DNA of 64,000 nucleotides, taken from assembly GCA_963723595.1 (NCBI GenBank), contig CAVRRQ010000010.1:248001-312000 (forward strand), written 5' to 3'. Origin of the DNA: RYN-230 sp963723595. GTDB taxonomy: Bacteria > Actinomycetota > Actinomycetes > Streptosporangiales > Streptosporangiaceae. Of the stretch, positions 7,942 through 16,486 are shown piece after piece. How positions within the stretch are numbered: the first letter of the stretch is position 1; each line of letters begins with the position of its first letter. The notes under the pieces are model-generated. The model was not told the origin of the DNA and did not search any database. It worked only from the letters and a program-made list of their open reading frames with translations. The translations under genes were made by a program, and so were the position numbers.

Positions 7942-10365
7942 GTGCTGATCACCGCCACCTGGCTGCGCCTGGACGCGCGCCGGCGCTGGCGGTCGCTGGC
8001 CGTCCTGGCCCTGCTGATCGCCCTGGCCACCGCGACCATCCTGACCTCCATCGCGGGCGCCCGCCGGGGCGAGAGCGCCTGGAACCGGCTGTGGGCCCGC
8101 ACGCTGCCCGCGACCGCCACCGTCCTGCCCAATCAGCCGGGGTTCGACTGGGCCAGGATCGCGGCCCTGCCCGACGTCGCCGCGCTGACCAGGTTCCCCG
8201 TCGCGTTCGGCTTCGAGGCCCAGGGCTATCCGGCGGCGAGCAGCGGGTTCCCCCTCGCCGACGACCAGATGACCAGGACCATCGAGCGCCCGGTCATCCT
8301 GGCCGGGAGCCTGTTCAACCCGCACCGCGCCGATGAGGTCGTGGTCACGCCCAAGTTCGCCGCCACCTCCGGTAAGCATGTGGGGGACTCGCTCACGCTG
8401 GAACTGGCCAGCGTGCGGCAGGCCAATGAGGGCTACGACGGATCCTCCGGGGCACCGGCCGGGCCGAGGATCCGGGCGCGCATCATGGGAGTGATCCGCA
8501 GCCCGTGGGGTCTTAGCGCCGACACGCCAGGCTCACCGGGCGGCATCCTCTCGACGCCCGCCCTGTTCACCCGGTACCGGGCCAACATCATGGGCTCGAG
8601 CGGTCAGGTCTACATCAACGCGCTGGTCCGGCTCAAGGGCGGCGAGGCCGCTCTCCCCGCGTTCCGCACCGCCCTGGCCAGGGTGACCGGGCGTGACGAC
8701 ATCGACGTGTGGGACAACAGCGTGAACTTCGGTGACCCGGTCCGCCGGGTCACGGCCTACGAGGCCGCCTGCCTGCTGGCGTTCGGCCTCGCGGCGCTGG
8801 TCGCGGCCCTGTTCCTTATCGGCCAGTCCGTGGCCCGGTACACCTCCGCCACCGTGCCGGACCTCCAGGTGCTGCAGGCGGTGGGCATGACCCGCCGGCA
8901 GGCCATCGCGGCCGCCGCGGCCGGGCCCCTCCTGGCCGGGCTGGCCGGCGCCACGCTGGGCGCAGCCGGTGCCATCGTGGCCTCGCAATGGATGCCGATC
9001 GGCCTGGCGTCGATCGCCGAGCCGCACCCCGGGATCGACGTTGACTGGGTGGTCCTGGGTCCCGGCTGGGTCATCGTCCCGCTGCTGGTCCTGGCCGGGT
9101 CGGCGGCCGCCGCGGCGGCCGCGCTGAGCGCCGGGCGGCGGCGGGCGCCGCAGCGCCGGTCCGCGGTCGCGGCCGGGGCCGCCGCCGCGAACTTCCCGGT
9201 TCCCCTGGTGGTGGGGGCCCGGTTCGCGTTCGAGCCCGGCCGCGGGCGCTCCACCGTGCCGGTCCGGTCGGCCCTGGTGGGCGCCGTCGCCGGCGTACTG
9301 GGCGTGCTGGCGGCGTTCACCTTCTCGGCCGGGGTCTCCGATGCGGCCAGCCACCCGGCCCGGTTCGGGCAGACGTGGCAGCTGACCACGTTCTTCGGCT
9401 TCAACGGGCAGGATTTCGGGCCGGCCAGCCGGGTGCTGCGCGCCGTGGCCGCCAACCGGGACGTGACCGGGGTCGACGACGCCCGCATCGGCGGCGCGCA
9501 ATCCGGCCAGTTCTCGATCGAGAGCTTCACCTACGCCCCGGTGGGCGGCAAGCGGCCGGCGGTCGTGCTCACATCCGGGCGGATGCCCGCCAACCCGGAC
9601 GAGATCGTGCTGGCCCCGACGACCGCGCAGGAAATGCACGCGACGACAGGCTCCGTGGTCCACCTCACCGGCGGCACCACCACCAGGAAGGCCGTCCGGG
9701 TCACCGGCATCGGCTTCGTTCCTCCCGGCCCGCACAACGGGTACGCGGACGGGGCCTGGCTCACTCCCGCGGGGTATGACCGTATCTTCGACGGCGCGCA
9801 TTACGGGTTCAAGTTCCACGCCGCGACCGTGTCGCTGCGGGCGGGCGTGAACGTCCAGGCCGCCGCACGCCGGCTCGACGCGGTGGCGGCGGCGATCCCG
9901 GGCGGCAAGGCCTTCACCTTCACGCCACCGGATCCGATCCCCGAGGTCCAGGAGATCCAGGACCTGGAACTGCTGCCCGTCGCGCTGAGCGCCTTCCTGG
10001 CCCTGCTGGCCATCAGCGCCGTCGGTCACGCCTTGTCCATCGCGGTCCGCCGCCGGCGTCACGACCTGGCGGTGCTCCGCGCGCTCGGGATCACCCGGCG
10101 GCAGGCGCGGCTGGTGGTCACGACCCAGGCCAGCCTGCTGGCCCTGATCGGCCTGATCCTCGGGGTGCCGCTGGGCATCGCGCTCGGCCGGGCCATCTGG
10201 CGCACGGTGGCCGGTTTCACCCCCCTGGCCTATCACCCGCCGCTAGCCCTCCTGGCCCTGCTCCTGATCGCCCCGGCCGCTCTCCTGGCCGCGAACGCCC
10301 TGGCCGCCTGGCCCCAGCGGCGCGCCGCGCGCCTGCAGGCCGGGCAGATCCTGCGCAGCGAGTAA
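7942..10365 (+). CDS. FtsX-type ABC transporter permease (MacB/LolE-like), orphan
   Basis: 807 residues from GTG 7942. Earlier open-frame codons look untranslated. It starts with a cytoplasmic stretch and a first TM (residues ~14-37; SLAVLALLIALATATIL). A large extracytoplasmic domain (~40-270) follows, then an FtsX domain with three TMs (~275-405), another TM and extracytoplasmic domain (~455-680), and a second FtsX domain (~690-805). The duplicated-FtsX layout fits actinomycete permeases that normally pair with an MJ0796/LolD-like ATPase. No ATPase gene is adjacent here. These systems export lipids or peptides, or act as mechanotransmitters; the role here is unknown. Confidence 0.85.
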   Translation: MLITATWLRLDARRRWRSLAVLALLIALATATILTSIAGARRGESAWNRLWARTLPATATVLPNQPGFDWARIAALPDVAALTRFPVAFGFEAQGYPAASSGFPLADDQMTRTIERPVILAGSLFNPHRADEVVVTPKFAATSGKHVGDSLTLELASVRQANEGYDGSSGAPAGPRIRARIMGVIRSPWGLSADTPGSPGGILSTPALFTRYRANIMGSSGQVYINALVRLKGGEAALPAFRTALARVTGRDDIDVWDNSVNFGDPVRRVTAYEAACLLAFGLAALVAALFLIGQSVARYTSATVPDLQVLQAVGMTRRQAIAAAAAGPLLAGLAGATLGAAGAIVASQWMPIGLASIAEPHPGIDVDWVVLGPGWVIVPLLVLAGSAAAAAAALSAGRRRAPQRRSAVAAGAAAANFPVPLVVGARFAFEPGRGRSTVPVRSALVGAVAGVLGVLAAFTFSAGVSDAASHPARFGQTWQLTTFFGFNGQDFGPASRVLRAVAANRDVTGVDDARIGGAQSGQFSIESFTYAPVGGKRPAVVLTSGRMPANPDEIVLAPTTAQEMHATTGSVVHLTGGTTTRKAVRVTGIGFVPPGPHNGYADGAWLTPAGYDRIFDGAHYGFKFHAATVSLRAGVNVQAAARRLDAVAAAIPGGKAFTFTPPDPIPEVQEIQDLELLPVALSAFLALLAISAVGHALSIAVRRRRHDLAVLRALGITRRQARLVVTTQASLLALIGLILGVPLGIALGRAIWRTVAGFTPLAYHPPLALLALLLIAPAALLAANALAAWPQRRAARLQAGQILRSE

Positions 10366-10452
10366 CCGGCGCCGGCCGGGGCTGGCACCCGGGCCGGACT
10401 GCGGTTAGCATTAGAACGCGGGATCGACGGTGCTTTTCATTAGATATTGTGG

Positions 10453-10468
10453 TCGAAATTTTATTCGA
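10453..10468. promoter_or_regulatory. SOS-box-like LexA operator
   Basis: TCGAA (10453-10457), ATTTTA, TTCGA (10464-10468): a perfect inverted repeat with the spacing of the actinobacterial SOS box TCGAAC-N4-GTTCGA. The two inner positions are A and A instead of C and G. It lies in an AT-rich stretch 58 bp before lexA, as expected for autorepression. Confidence 0.7.
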
Positions 10469-10526
10469 CAAGAGACCCGGGACCTGCTAGCGTCGCAGCA
10501 CGCACACCGCCCAGGCGGAGGTCCCC

Positions 10527-11324
10527 TTGAGCAGCACCAGCGGTGACACGCAGGTTCACGGGCCGGGTGAACCCGACCCGAAGCGCGATCTCACCTCGCG
10601 CCAGCGCGACGTGCTCCATGCCATCGAGGGATTCCGGCAGGAGCACCAGTACGGGCCGAGCGTGCGGGACATCGGCCGGGCGATCGGCCTGGGCCCGTCC
10701 GGCGTGCAGCATCACCTCACGGTGCTGCGGGAGAAGGGCTGGCTGAGCGGATCCACCGGGCAGGCCCGCACCCCCGTGATCCTGGCCCCGGGCCAGCCCG
10801 TCATCGAGGTCATCGAGCCCCGCCAGGCGACCAGAGTGATCCGGGCGGCCAGATCCCGGGCGGCCAGATCCCGGGAGGGCAGGAAGGCCCGTGAGCCCGG
10901 CGGCGCGGCCCGGACGGGCGAGACGCCGCGCACGGCTGGCCCGCAGAACGTCGCCTACGTGGAGCTGCTCGGGGAGATCGCCGCGGGCTACCCCAAGGAC
11001 GCCAGGCAGTCCGTCGAGGACGTGTTCCCGCTGCCCAAGCAGCTGGTGGGCGAAGGTGACGTGTTCCTGCTCAAGGTGGTCGGCGATTCCATGATCGATG
11101 CGGCCATCGCCGACGGGGACTGGGTGGTCGTCCGCGAGCAGCAGGTGGCCGAGAACGGCGAGATCATCGCCGCGATGATCGACGGGGAGGCCACGGTCAA
11201 GAGCTACCGGATGTCCGATGGCCACGTCTGGCTGATCCCGCACAACCCGGCGTTCACCCCCATCCCGGGCGATGGGGCCACCATCCTCGGCAAGGTGGTC
11301 AGCGTCCTGCGCCGGGTCCGGTGA
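10527..11324 (+). CDS. lexA: LexA repressor
   Basis: SOS-response repressor and self-cleaving S24 peptidase, 265 residues, longer than the usual ~220-240. The N-terminal HTH has the LexA signature (LTSRQRDVLHAIEGF, YGPSVRDIGRAIGL, GVQHHLTVLREKGWL). The C-terminal protease has the scissile A153-G154 (EIAAGYP), the nucleophile S188 (VGDSMID) and base K225 (EATVKSY). The extra length is an Ala/Arg-rich linker at residues ~103-140 with a repeated RAARS unit. The TTG start at 10527 is set by a GGCGGAGG site at 10515-10522. An SOS-like box lies upstream. Confidence 0.93.
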   Translation: MSSTSGDTQVHGPGEPDPKRDLTSRQRDVLHAIEGFRQEHQYGPSVRDIGRAIGLGPSGVQHHLTVLREKGWLSGSTGQARTPVILAPGQPVIEVIEPRQATRVIRAARSRAARSREGRKAREPGGAARTGETPRTAGPQNVAYVELLGEIAAGYPKDARQSVEDVFPLPKQLVGEGDVFLLKVVGDSMIDAAIADGDWVVVREQQVAENGEIIAAMIDGEATVKSYRMSDGHVWLIPHNPAFTPIPGDGATILGKVVSVLRRVR

Positions 11325-11500
11325 TGTCCAGGTGCTGAGCATGGCAGCCCCCAGCCCGCAGTGCCGTTTAGCGTCCACCGCCGGCGGAAATCAGCTGACG
11401 GTGGGCGACGAGCGGCGGAAACTGGAACTGATCGTCGGGACGGCCAGCAAGGTCCGGGGCTGACCAGCCTGGCCAGGCCGCGGGCGGACGGGGAGTCACG

Positions 11501-12115
11501 TTGACGATTCAGCCGGGATGGGACTCCGCGTACGTGGCCGACCAGCCACCGCCGTGGGACATCGGCCGCCCGCAGCCGGTGTTCACCCGCCTGGCGGACC
11601 AGGGCCTGCTCCGCGGACGGCTGCTCGACTCGGGCTGCGGGACCGGCGAGAACACCATCATGGCGGCCGCGCACAGCGCCGACGCCCTGGGCGTGGACGT
11701 TGCGCCGGCCGCCATCGCGAAGGCCCGCGGGAAGGCAGCCGAGCGCGGCAGCGCGGCCCGATTCGAGGTCGCCGACGTGCTGGACCTCGGCCAGCTGGGC
11801 CTGACGTTCGACACCGTGGTGGACAGCGGCGTGTTCCACGTGTTCGACGACAAGGACCGGCCCCGCTACGTCGCCAGCCTGGCCTCGGTCATGCGGCCGG
11901 GGGCGACCTGCTACCTGCTGTGCTTCAGCGACCGGCAGCCCGGCACGATGGGCCCGCGCCGGATCACCCAGGCGGAGCTCACCGCCGCGTTCCGCGACGG
12001 CTGGGACATCGGCAGCATCACGGCTGAGACGTTCGCGGTCAGTTTCATGGGCGAATCCCAGGCGCAGGCCTGGCTGGCCACCATCGAGCGTTCCGGGGCG
12101 CGGCCCGGCGGGTAA
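11501..12115 (+). CDS. class I SAM-dependent methyltransferase
   Basis: 204 residues with a TTG start at 11501 behind GGGGAG. Motif I (LLDSGCGTGENTIMAA) binds S-adenosylmethionine. The acidic residue of motif II follows in ALGVDVAPAAI, motif III is FEVADVLDL, and FDTVVDSGVFHVFDD matches the motif IV region of the thiopurine-methyltransferase-like/UbiE-type small methyltransferases. WDIGRPQPVF near the N-terminus is also typical. Substrate unknown. Convergent with the LysE exporter gene. Confidence 0.9.
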   Translation: MTIQPGWDSAYVADQPPPWDIGRPQPVFTRLADQGLLRGRLLDSGCGTGENTIMAAAHSADALGVDVAPAAIAKARGKAAERGSAARFEVADVLDLGQLGLTFDTVVDSGVFHVFDDKDRPRYVASLASVMRPGATCYLLCFSDRQPGTMGPRRITQAELTAAFRDGWDIGSITAETFAVSFMGESQAQAWLATIERSGARPGG

Positions 12116-12132
12116 GGCGCGGCGCGGGCTGG

Positions 12133-12771
12133 TCAGTCCTTGCGGCCGGTGAGGGCCAGGCTGGCCCCGATGCCGATCATGGCCAGGCCGCCGGCCCCGC
12201 CGACCATCTCCAGCCTGCGGGGGGAGCGGGCCAGCCAGCCCCGCGCCGTCCCGGCGGCGAGGGCCCAGCTGCTGTCGCACACCACCGCGATGGCCAGGAA
12301 GACCGACCCGAGCAGCAGCATCTGGACCTGGACATGCCCGGCCGAGCGGTTCACGAACTGGGGCAGCACGGCCGCGAAGAACACGATCACTTTCGGGTTG
12401 CTCGCCCCGACCACGATCCCGTCCCACAGGATCCGGCCCAGGCTCCTGGGCTGGGCCGCGACCTCGAGCGCCTCGCGCAGCGAGCCACGGTGCCGGATGG
12501 CCTGCACCCCGAGGTAGACGAGATAGACGGCGCCCGCCAGCTTGATAACCGTGAAGATCGCCACCGAGCGCTCGACCAGCGCCCCGATGCCGAACGCCAC
12601 CGCCACGACCTGCAGGTACACGCCGATCTGGCCGCCGAAAGCGGTGCCGACGCCCGCCACCCGGCCGAGCATCAGCGAGCGGCTGATCACGAACAGGACG
12701 TTCGGGCCCGGCACGATGATCAGCACGAACGAGATCAGCGCGAACGCGAGCAGATGGCTGGTGGGAAGCAT
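12133..12771 (-). CDS. LysE-family translocator
   Basis: 212 residues, about six TM segments, normal for LysE/RhtB amino-acid exporters. The start (SHLLAFALISFVLIIVPGPN, then VLFVISRSLMLGRVAGVGTA) holds the conserved PGPN motif and the G-xxx-G helix. The central LKxxGxxYLxxLG element is present (IKLAGAVYLVYLGVQAIR), and NPKVIVFFAAVLPQFV is the conserved TM4 region. Probably exports amino acids or related compounds. Divergent from the peptidase E gene across 42 bp. Confidence 0.92.
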   Translation of the reverse strand: MLPTSHLLAFALISFVLIIVPGPNVLFVISRSLMLGRVAGVGTAFGGQIGVYLQVVAVAFGIGALVERSVAIFTVIKLAGAVYLVYLGVQAIRHRGSLREALEVAAQPRSLGRILWDGIVVGASNPKVIVFFAAVLPQFVNRSAGHVQVQMLLLGSVFLAIAVVCDSSWALAAGTARGWLARSPRRLEMVGGAGGLAMIGIGASLALTGRKD

Positions 12772-12813
12772 GTGTCCAGCCTAGGTAGGCGGTCAATCTC
12801 TTAAGCTGGGCCG

Positions 12814-13548
12814 GTGGCTTCCCCGCTCCGGCAGATCTTCGCGTTTTCCGGCGTCCTGGAGTCCGGGCCCGGCGAAAGGGAATCGTTCGCACTGGTCGAG
12901 CACGCCATCAGCCTGGCCGCCCGGGAGCACGGCGGGCAGGCCCGGGTGTGCTACGTCCCCACCGCAGTCGGCGACGCCCAGGCCGCTATCGACTTCTACC
13001 AGGGCAAGTTCGCCGCGCGCGCCGGCGCGCAGCTGAGCGTGCTGCGGCTGTTCACCCAGCCCAGCGTCCCTGACGTCGCCGCGCACCTGCTCGGCCAGGA
13101 CGTCATCCTGGTCGAGGGCGGCAGCGTGGTGAACCTGATGGCCGTGTGGCGGGCCCACGGCCTCCCGCGGATCCTGCGCCGCTGCTGGGCGGCCGGGGTG
13201 GTCCTGGCCGGAGCCAGCGCGGGCAGCCTGTGCTGGCACACGGGCGGCCCCACTGACTCTTTCGGCGATCGTCTCGACCCGTTCACCGGCGGCCTCCGGC
13301 TGGTCGCCTACAGTAACGGCGTGCACGACGATTTCCCTGGCCAGCCCCGCCGCGAGGTGTACCGGGCCCTGGTCGCCCGGGGAATCCTGCCCGGCGGGTA
13401 CGCCACCGAGGACGGCACCGGCCTGCACTACCGGGGCACCGCCCTGCATGAGGCGGTCAGCATCCGGCCCGGGAAACGTGCCTGGCGGGTCGATCCCGCT
13501 CCCGGCGGCGGTTACCGGGAAGAGCCCATCGAGCCCCGGCTCATCTGA
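12814..13548 (+). CDS. peptidase E (S51 serine dipeptidase family)
   Basis: 244 residues from GTG 12814. The nucleophile elbow GASAGSLCW with Ser at about residue 135 is diagnostic of the S51 family, as are the N-terminal FAFSGV strand, VCYVPTAVGD, and VILVEGGSVVNLMAVW before the nucleophile. In classical PepE this enzyme hydrolyses Asp-X dipeptides; a distinct substrate is possible. The next gene starts 14 bp on, so the two are probably cotranscribed. Confidence 0.92.
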   Translation: MASPLRQIFAFSGVLESGPGERESFALVEHAISLAAREHGGQARVCYVPTAVGDAQAAIDFYQGKFAARAGAQLSVLRLFTQPSVPDVAAHLLGQDVILVEGGSVVNLMAVWRAHGLPRILRRCWAAGVVLAGASAGSLCWHTGGPTDSFGDRLDPFTGGLRLVAYSNGVHDDFPGQPRREVYRALVARGILPGGYATEDGTGLHYRGTALHEAVSIRPGKRAWRVDPAPGGGYREEPIEPRLI

Positions 13549-13561
13549 GGAGCAACGGCGG

Positions 13562-14269
13562 ATGCACATCGCGCTGGCTACCGATCCCGGCACGCCGGGC
13601 TGGCCCAACGAGGATTTCGCAGCGGCCGCGCCCGGCGCCGCGGTGCTGCTGGACGGCTGCACCACCACCCCGTACGGGGCGGACACCGGATGCCTGCACG
13701 GAGTCGCCTGGTACGCCCGGACCCTCGGCACCGCGTTCCTGGCGGCGATCACCGCCGATCCGCCGCCGCCGCTCAGTGACGCGCTGGCGGGCGCGGTCGC
13801 CGAGGTCCGGGGCCGCCACGAGGACACCTGCGACCTGGCCAGCCCGCGCACCCCGGCGGCCACGGTGACCGCCGTCCGGGCGGGCCCGGACGGGCTCGAG
13901 CTGCTCGCGCTGTCGGACTCCAGCATCGTGGCCGACTACGGCGAGGGCCGTGATCCGGTGGTGCTCACCGACCCGCACCGCGCCGCCAGTACCGACCCGG
14001 CCGCGGCACGGCAGGCCCGCACCACGGTCGTTCCCCTGGACGGACTGCACGGGATCGGCCTGCTCAGCGACGGCGCTGTCCGCCTCACCGACGTGTACCA
14101 CCTGATCAGCTGGCCCGGCCTGGTCAGCGTCCTCCGCGACGAGGGGCCGGCCGGGCTCATCCGCCGGGTCCGGGCCGCGGAGGCCAGCGATCCGGACGGC
14201 GCCCGCTGGCCCCGGTCCAAGACCCGCGACGACGCCACGGCCCTCTACTGGCCGCAGCCGGGGGAGTGA
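13562..14269 (+). CDS. PP2C-like protein (integrase-family-type phosphatase domain)
   Basis: 235 residues from ATG 13562, behind GAGGAGC, 14 bp after the peptidase E stop. Opening strands (ALATDPGTPGWPNEDF, AVLLDGCTTTPYGADTGCLH) and DGLELLALSDSSIV, GIGLLSDGAVRLTD follow the PP2C metallophosphatase scaffold: NEDF as the first metal-site region, LLDG for DG, and LLSDGAVR for the SDG motif. The metal ligands are only partly canonical, so catalytic activity is uncertain. Similar actinomycete proteins are annotated as protein phosphatase 2C-like and sit in varied contexts. Confidence 0.75.
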   Translation: MHIALATDPGTPGWPNEDFAAAAPGAAVLLDGCTTTPYGADTGCLHGVAWYARTLGTAFLAAITADPPPPLSDALAGAVAEVRGRHEDTCDLASPRTPAATVTAVRAGPDGLELLALSDSSIVADYGEGRDPVVLTDPHRAASTDPAAARQARTTVVPLDGLHGIGLLSDGAVRLTDVYHLISWPGLVSVLRDEGPAGLIRRVRAAEASDPDGARWPRSKTRDDATALYWPQPGE

Positions 14270-14637
14270 CGCGGATGGGCATCCACCGGTCCCTGGCCGG
14301 GGCCGCCGGCGATGGCGGCCAGGCTGGCCCGGCCCCCGCTTACGGCGCGCCAGCAGGTGTGCGGGCCCGGGGCGCCGGGAATCGTGGCACATTAGGGGGT
14401 CATCAAGGCCACTGCAGAAGACGATCAGCGAATGGGACCGGCCCGGACCTGCCAGGCTGGGGGAAGCCGGCCGCTGCCCGGCCCGCGCGGCGGCTCGCGG
14501 GGCCGGCCGTGCGGGTCGGCCGGGCCGGGAACTTCGGTGACCGGTCAAATAGTAGAATTCGGGACTTCCGGGCCTGGCCGTTAGGGGAAGATCGGTGCCA
14601 TCCCCCGGATGACGGCCACCTGAATAAGGAGCCAGTA
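14270..14637. other. 368-bp gap without a supported gene
   Basis: GC-rich except for an AT-richer patch around 14540-14565. No reading frame with family resemblance on either strand. It probably holds the promoter of the downstream leader ORF and GT-C gene; no clear -35/-10 pair could be picked. Confidence 0.4.
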
Positions 14638-14748
14638 ATGCTGCCCTGCGCACCCCGGTGCACTAGCCTGCCCCGGCCGGGCGCCCGCTGCGGCCGGGCG
14701 CCGCTGACCGCGCGCCCGGCAGCGTCACGACGTGCGCCGCGGGCATGA
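14638..14748 (+). CDS. short leader ORF overlapping the GT-C gene start
   Basis: ATG at 14638 stands 6 bases behind a clear AAGGAG. It encodes 36 residues with three Cys and many Arg (MLPCAPRCTSLPRPGARC at the start). Its TGA overlaps the ATG of the next gene (ATGA at 14745-14748), the standard layout of translational coupling. It has no recognisable homology. Either a regulatory leader peptide or a small basic protein; the downstream ATG itself has no good ribosome-binding site, which favours coupling. The reality of the peptide is unproven. Confidence 0.4.
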   Translation: MLPCAPRCTSLPRPGARCGRAPLTARPAASRRAPRA

Positions 14749-16486
14749 CCGGACCGTACCTCGCGACCCGGGCCGGCGCGGCGATCAGCCGCCGCAGGAC
14801 TGGGCCATCCGGGAAGACTGCGCCATCAGGGAAAACTGCCCCGTCCGGAGAGCCGGGCGCGCCGCCCGGCGCCGGGCAGCCGTGGGGCACCCGGGCGGCC
14901 CGCCTGCTGGGACGGCACTGGCTGCTGGTGGTGCTGCTGGCCGCCGGGCTGGCGCTGCGGATCGCGGCGCAGATCGCCTACCAGCCCGCGCTCATCTACG
15001 TGGACACCCTGAAGTACCTGTACGGCGCGTCGCCCGGGGCTGACCCGCTCGGGTACACGCTGGTGCTGCGGTCCATCCTGGTCTTCGGGGGTCTCAGCCT
15101 CGTCGCGCTGGCCCAGCATCTACTGGGCCTGGCCATAGCGGTGGCCCTCTACGCCGTGCTGCTGCGCCGGGGGACCAGCCGGTGGCTGGCCGCCGTGGCG
15201 GTGGCGCCGGTGCTGCTGGACGCCTACCAGGTGCAGATCGAGCAGACGATCATGCCGGACGTCTGGTTCGAGGCGATGATCGTGGCCGGCCTGGGCGTGC
15301 TCCTGTGGCGGCCGGCGGTCACGGTCCGGCTGGCCGCGGTGGCGGGCGTGATCCTCGGCCTGTCGGCCACGGTGCACCAGGTCGGTGAGGTGCTGATCGT
15401 GCCCGCGGCGTTCTACCTGGTGGTCGCCGCGGGCAACGCCCGCCGCGCGGCCACCACCGCCGTCGCGCTGGCCGTGGCCTTCGTGCTCCCGATCGCCTTG
15501 TACTGCGGTGTTTCCTATCTGGGTGGCAGGCATTTCCGGCTGGCCCGAGGGCAGACCACGGTCGGCCGGGTGGTGGGCGCGGCGGACTGCGCGTCGCTGG
15601 CCCTGCCCCCCGCGGTGCGGCCGCTGTGCCCCACCCCGGCTGAGCAGGCGAAGGGCCCGGACTGGCTTGAGCATTCCAAGTACTCGCCGCTTCACGCCGC
15701 CACCATCCCGGCCGGGGCGAGCCGGGGCCAGCTGACCTCCGAGCTGACCTCGGCCGTCAAGAGCCACCAGCCGCTGCGGATCCTGGGCGGTATCGTCCGC
15801 GATTCGGTGCGGCTGTTCGCGGTGACCCGCACGCCCAACCCCTGGGTCACGCCGCTGTCCCGCTGGCAGTTCCAGACCACGTACCCGACCTATCCCCACT
15901 GGGTCACCCTCGGCCCCGGGAATGTCATCGTCGTCGGGATCCAGCGGGTGGCGTTCGGGCAGTTCCACTTCAGCGATCTCAAGCCCGCCTATGGCAGGAA
16001 AGCGCAGGTGAACCGTCCGGTCGCGTCCTTCCTGCGCTCCTACCAGCTGGACGGGGGCTTCACCCCGGGCCCGTTCCTGCTCCTGTGCACCGTGCTCGGG
16101 GTGCTGGGGACGCTGCTGGCGGTCGTCCTCCAGGTGCGCCAGGCCGGCGGCGGCGCGGAGGACCCCCCGCGGCGGACCCCCGTGCGGCGCGCGCCCGGCA
16201 GCTGGCCCTGGCGTGCCTGCTGTTCACCGCCACCGCGCTGGTGCTGCTCCTGGCCCAGGACCTCGTCGAGTTCTCCTGGCGCTACCAGCTGCCCGCCGTG
16301 ATCACCCTGCCGCCCGCCGGGATCCTCGGCGTATCCGCACTGCTGGCCCTGCGCCGGAACGGCGCCGAACCGGCAGGGCGCCGGAACGGCGCCGAACCGG
16401 CATCATCCCCGGTGAACGGGTCGGCGCCGCAGGCGGGCGAGCGGCCGGATCAGGCGGGCGGGGAACCCGGCCCGGCCGGCGCCTGA
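14745..16486 (+). CDS. multi-TM GT-C-like membrane glycosyltransferase, frame broken near 3' end
   Basis: From ATG 14745 a basic, Pro/Gly-rich N-terminus (~45 residues) leads into about ten TM segments (first at ~60-78, LLVVLLAAGLALRIAAQIAY). An acidic loop near TM1 (ALIYVDTLKYLYG) resembles the catalytic Asp loop of GT-C transferases. A large extracytoplasmic stretch (~275-420) follows. The frame stops at 16301 in nonsense. The last TM pair and tail (LALACLLFTATALVLLLAQD) lie in another frame that ends at 16486. The break falls at about 16163-16185, next to a C6 run at 16163-16168, suggesting an indel. The 3' end overlaps the convergent GT2 gene. Likely polyprenyl-phosphate-sugar dependent; donor unknown. 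Confidence 0.7.
16350..16402 (+). repeat. tandem duplication, about 27-bp unit
   Basis: GCGCCGGAACGGCGCCGAAC occurs twice in a row, each followed by CGGCA, in the 3' end of the GT-C gene. It encodes a duplicated RRNGAEPA stretch, just before the overlap with the convergent GT2 gene. The matching C-terminal coding region of the GT2 gene (16495-16560) also has short repeats. Confidence 0.6.

Noticed and set aside
8533..10236. A 567-residue minus-strand frame opposite the FtsX-type permease.
   Set aside because: No motif, Gly/Arg/His-rich, fully within a gene with clear TM and domain pattern.
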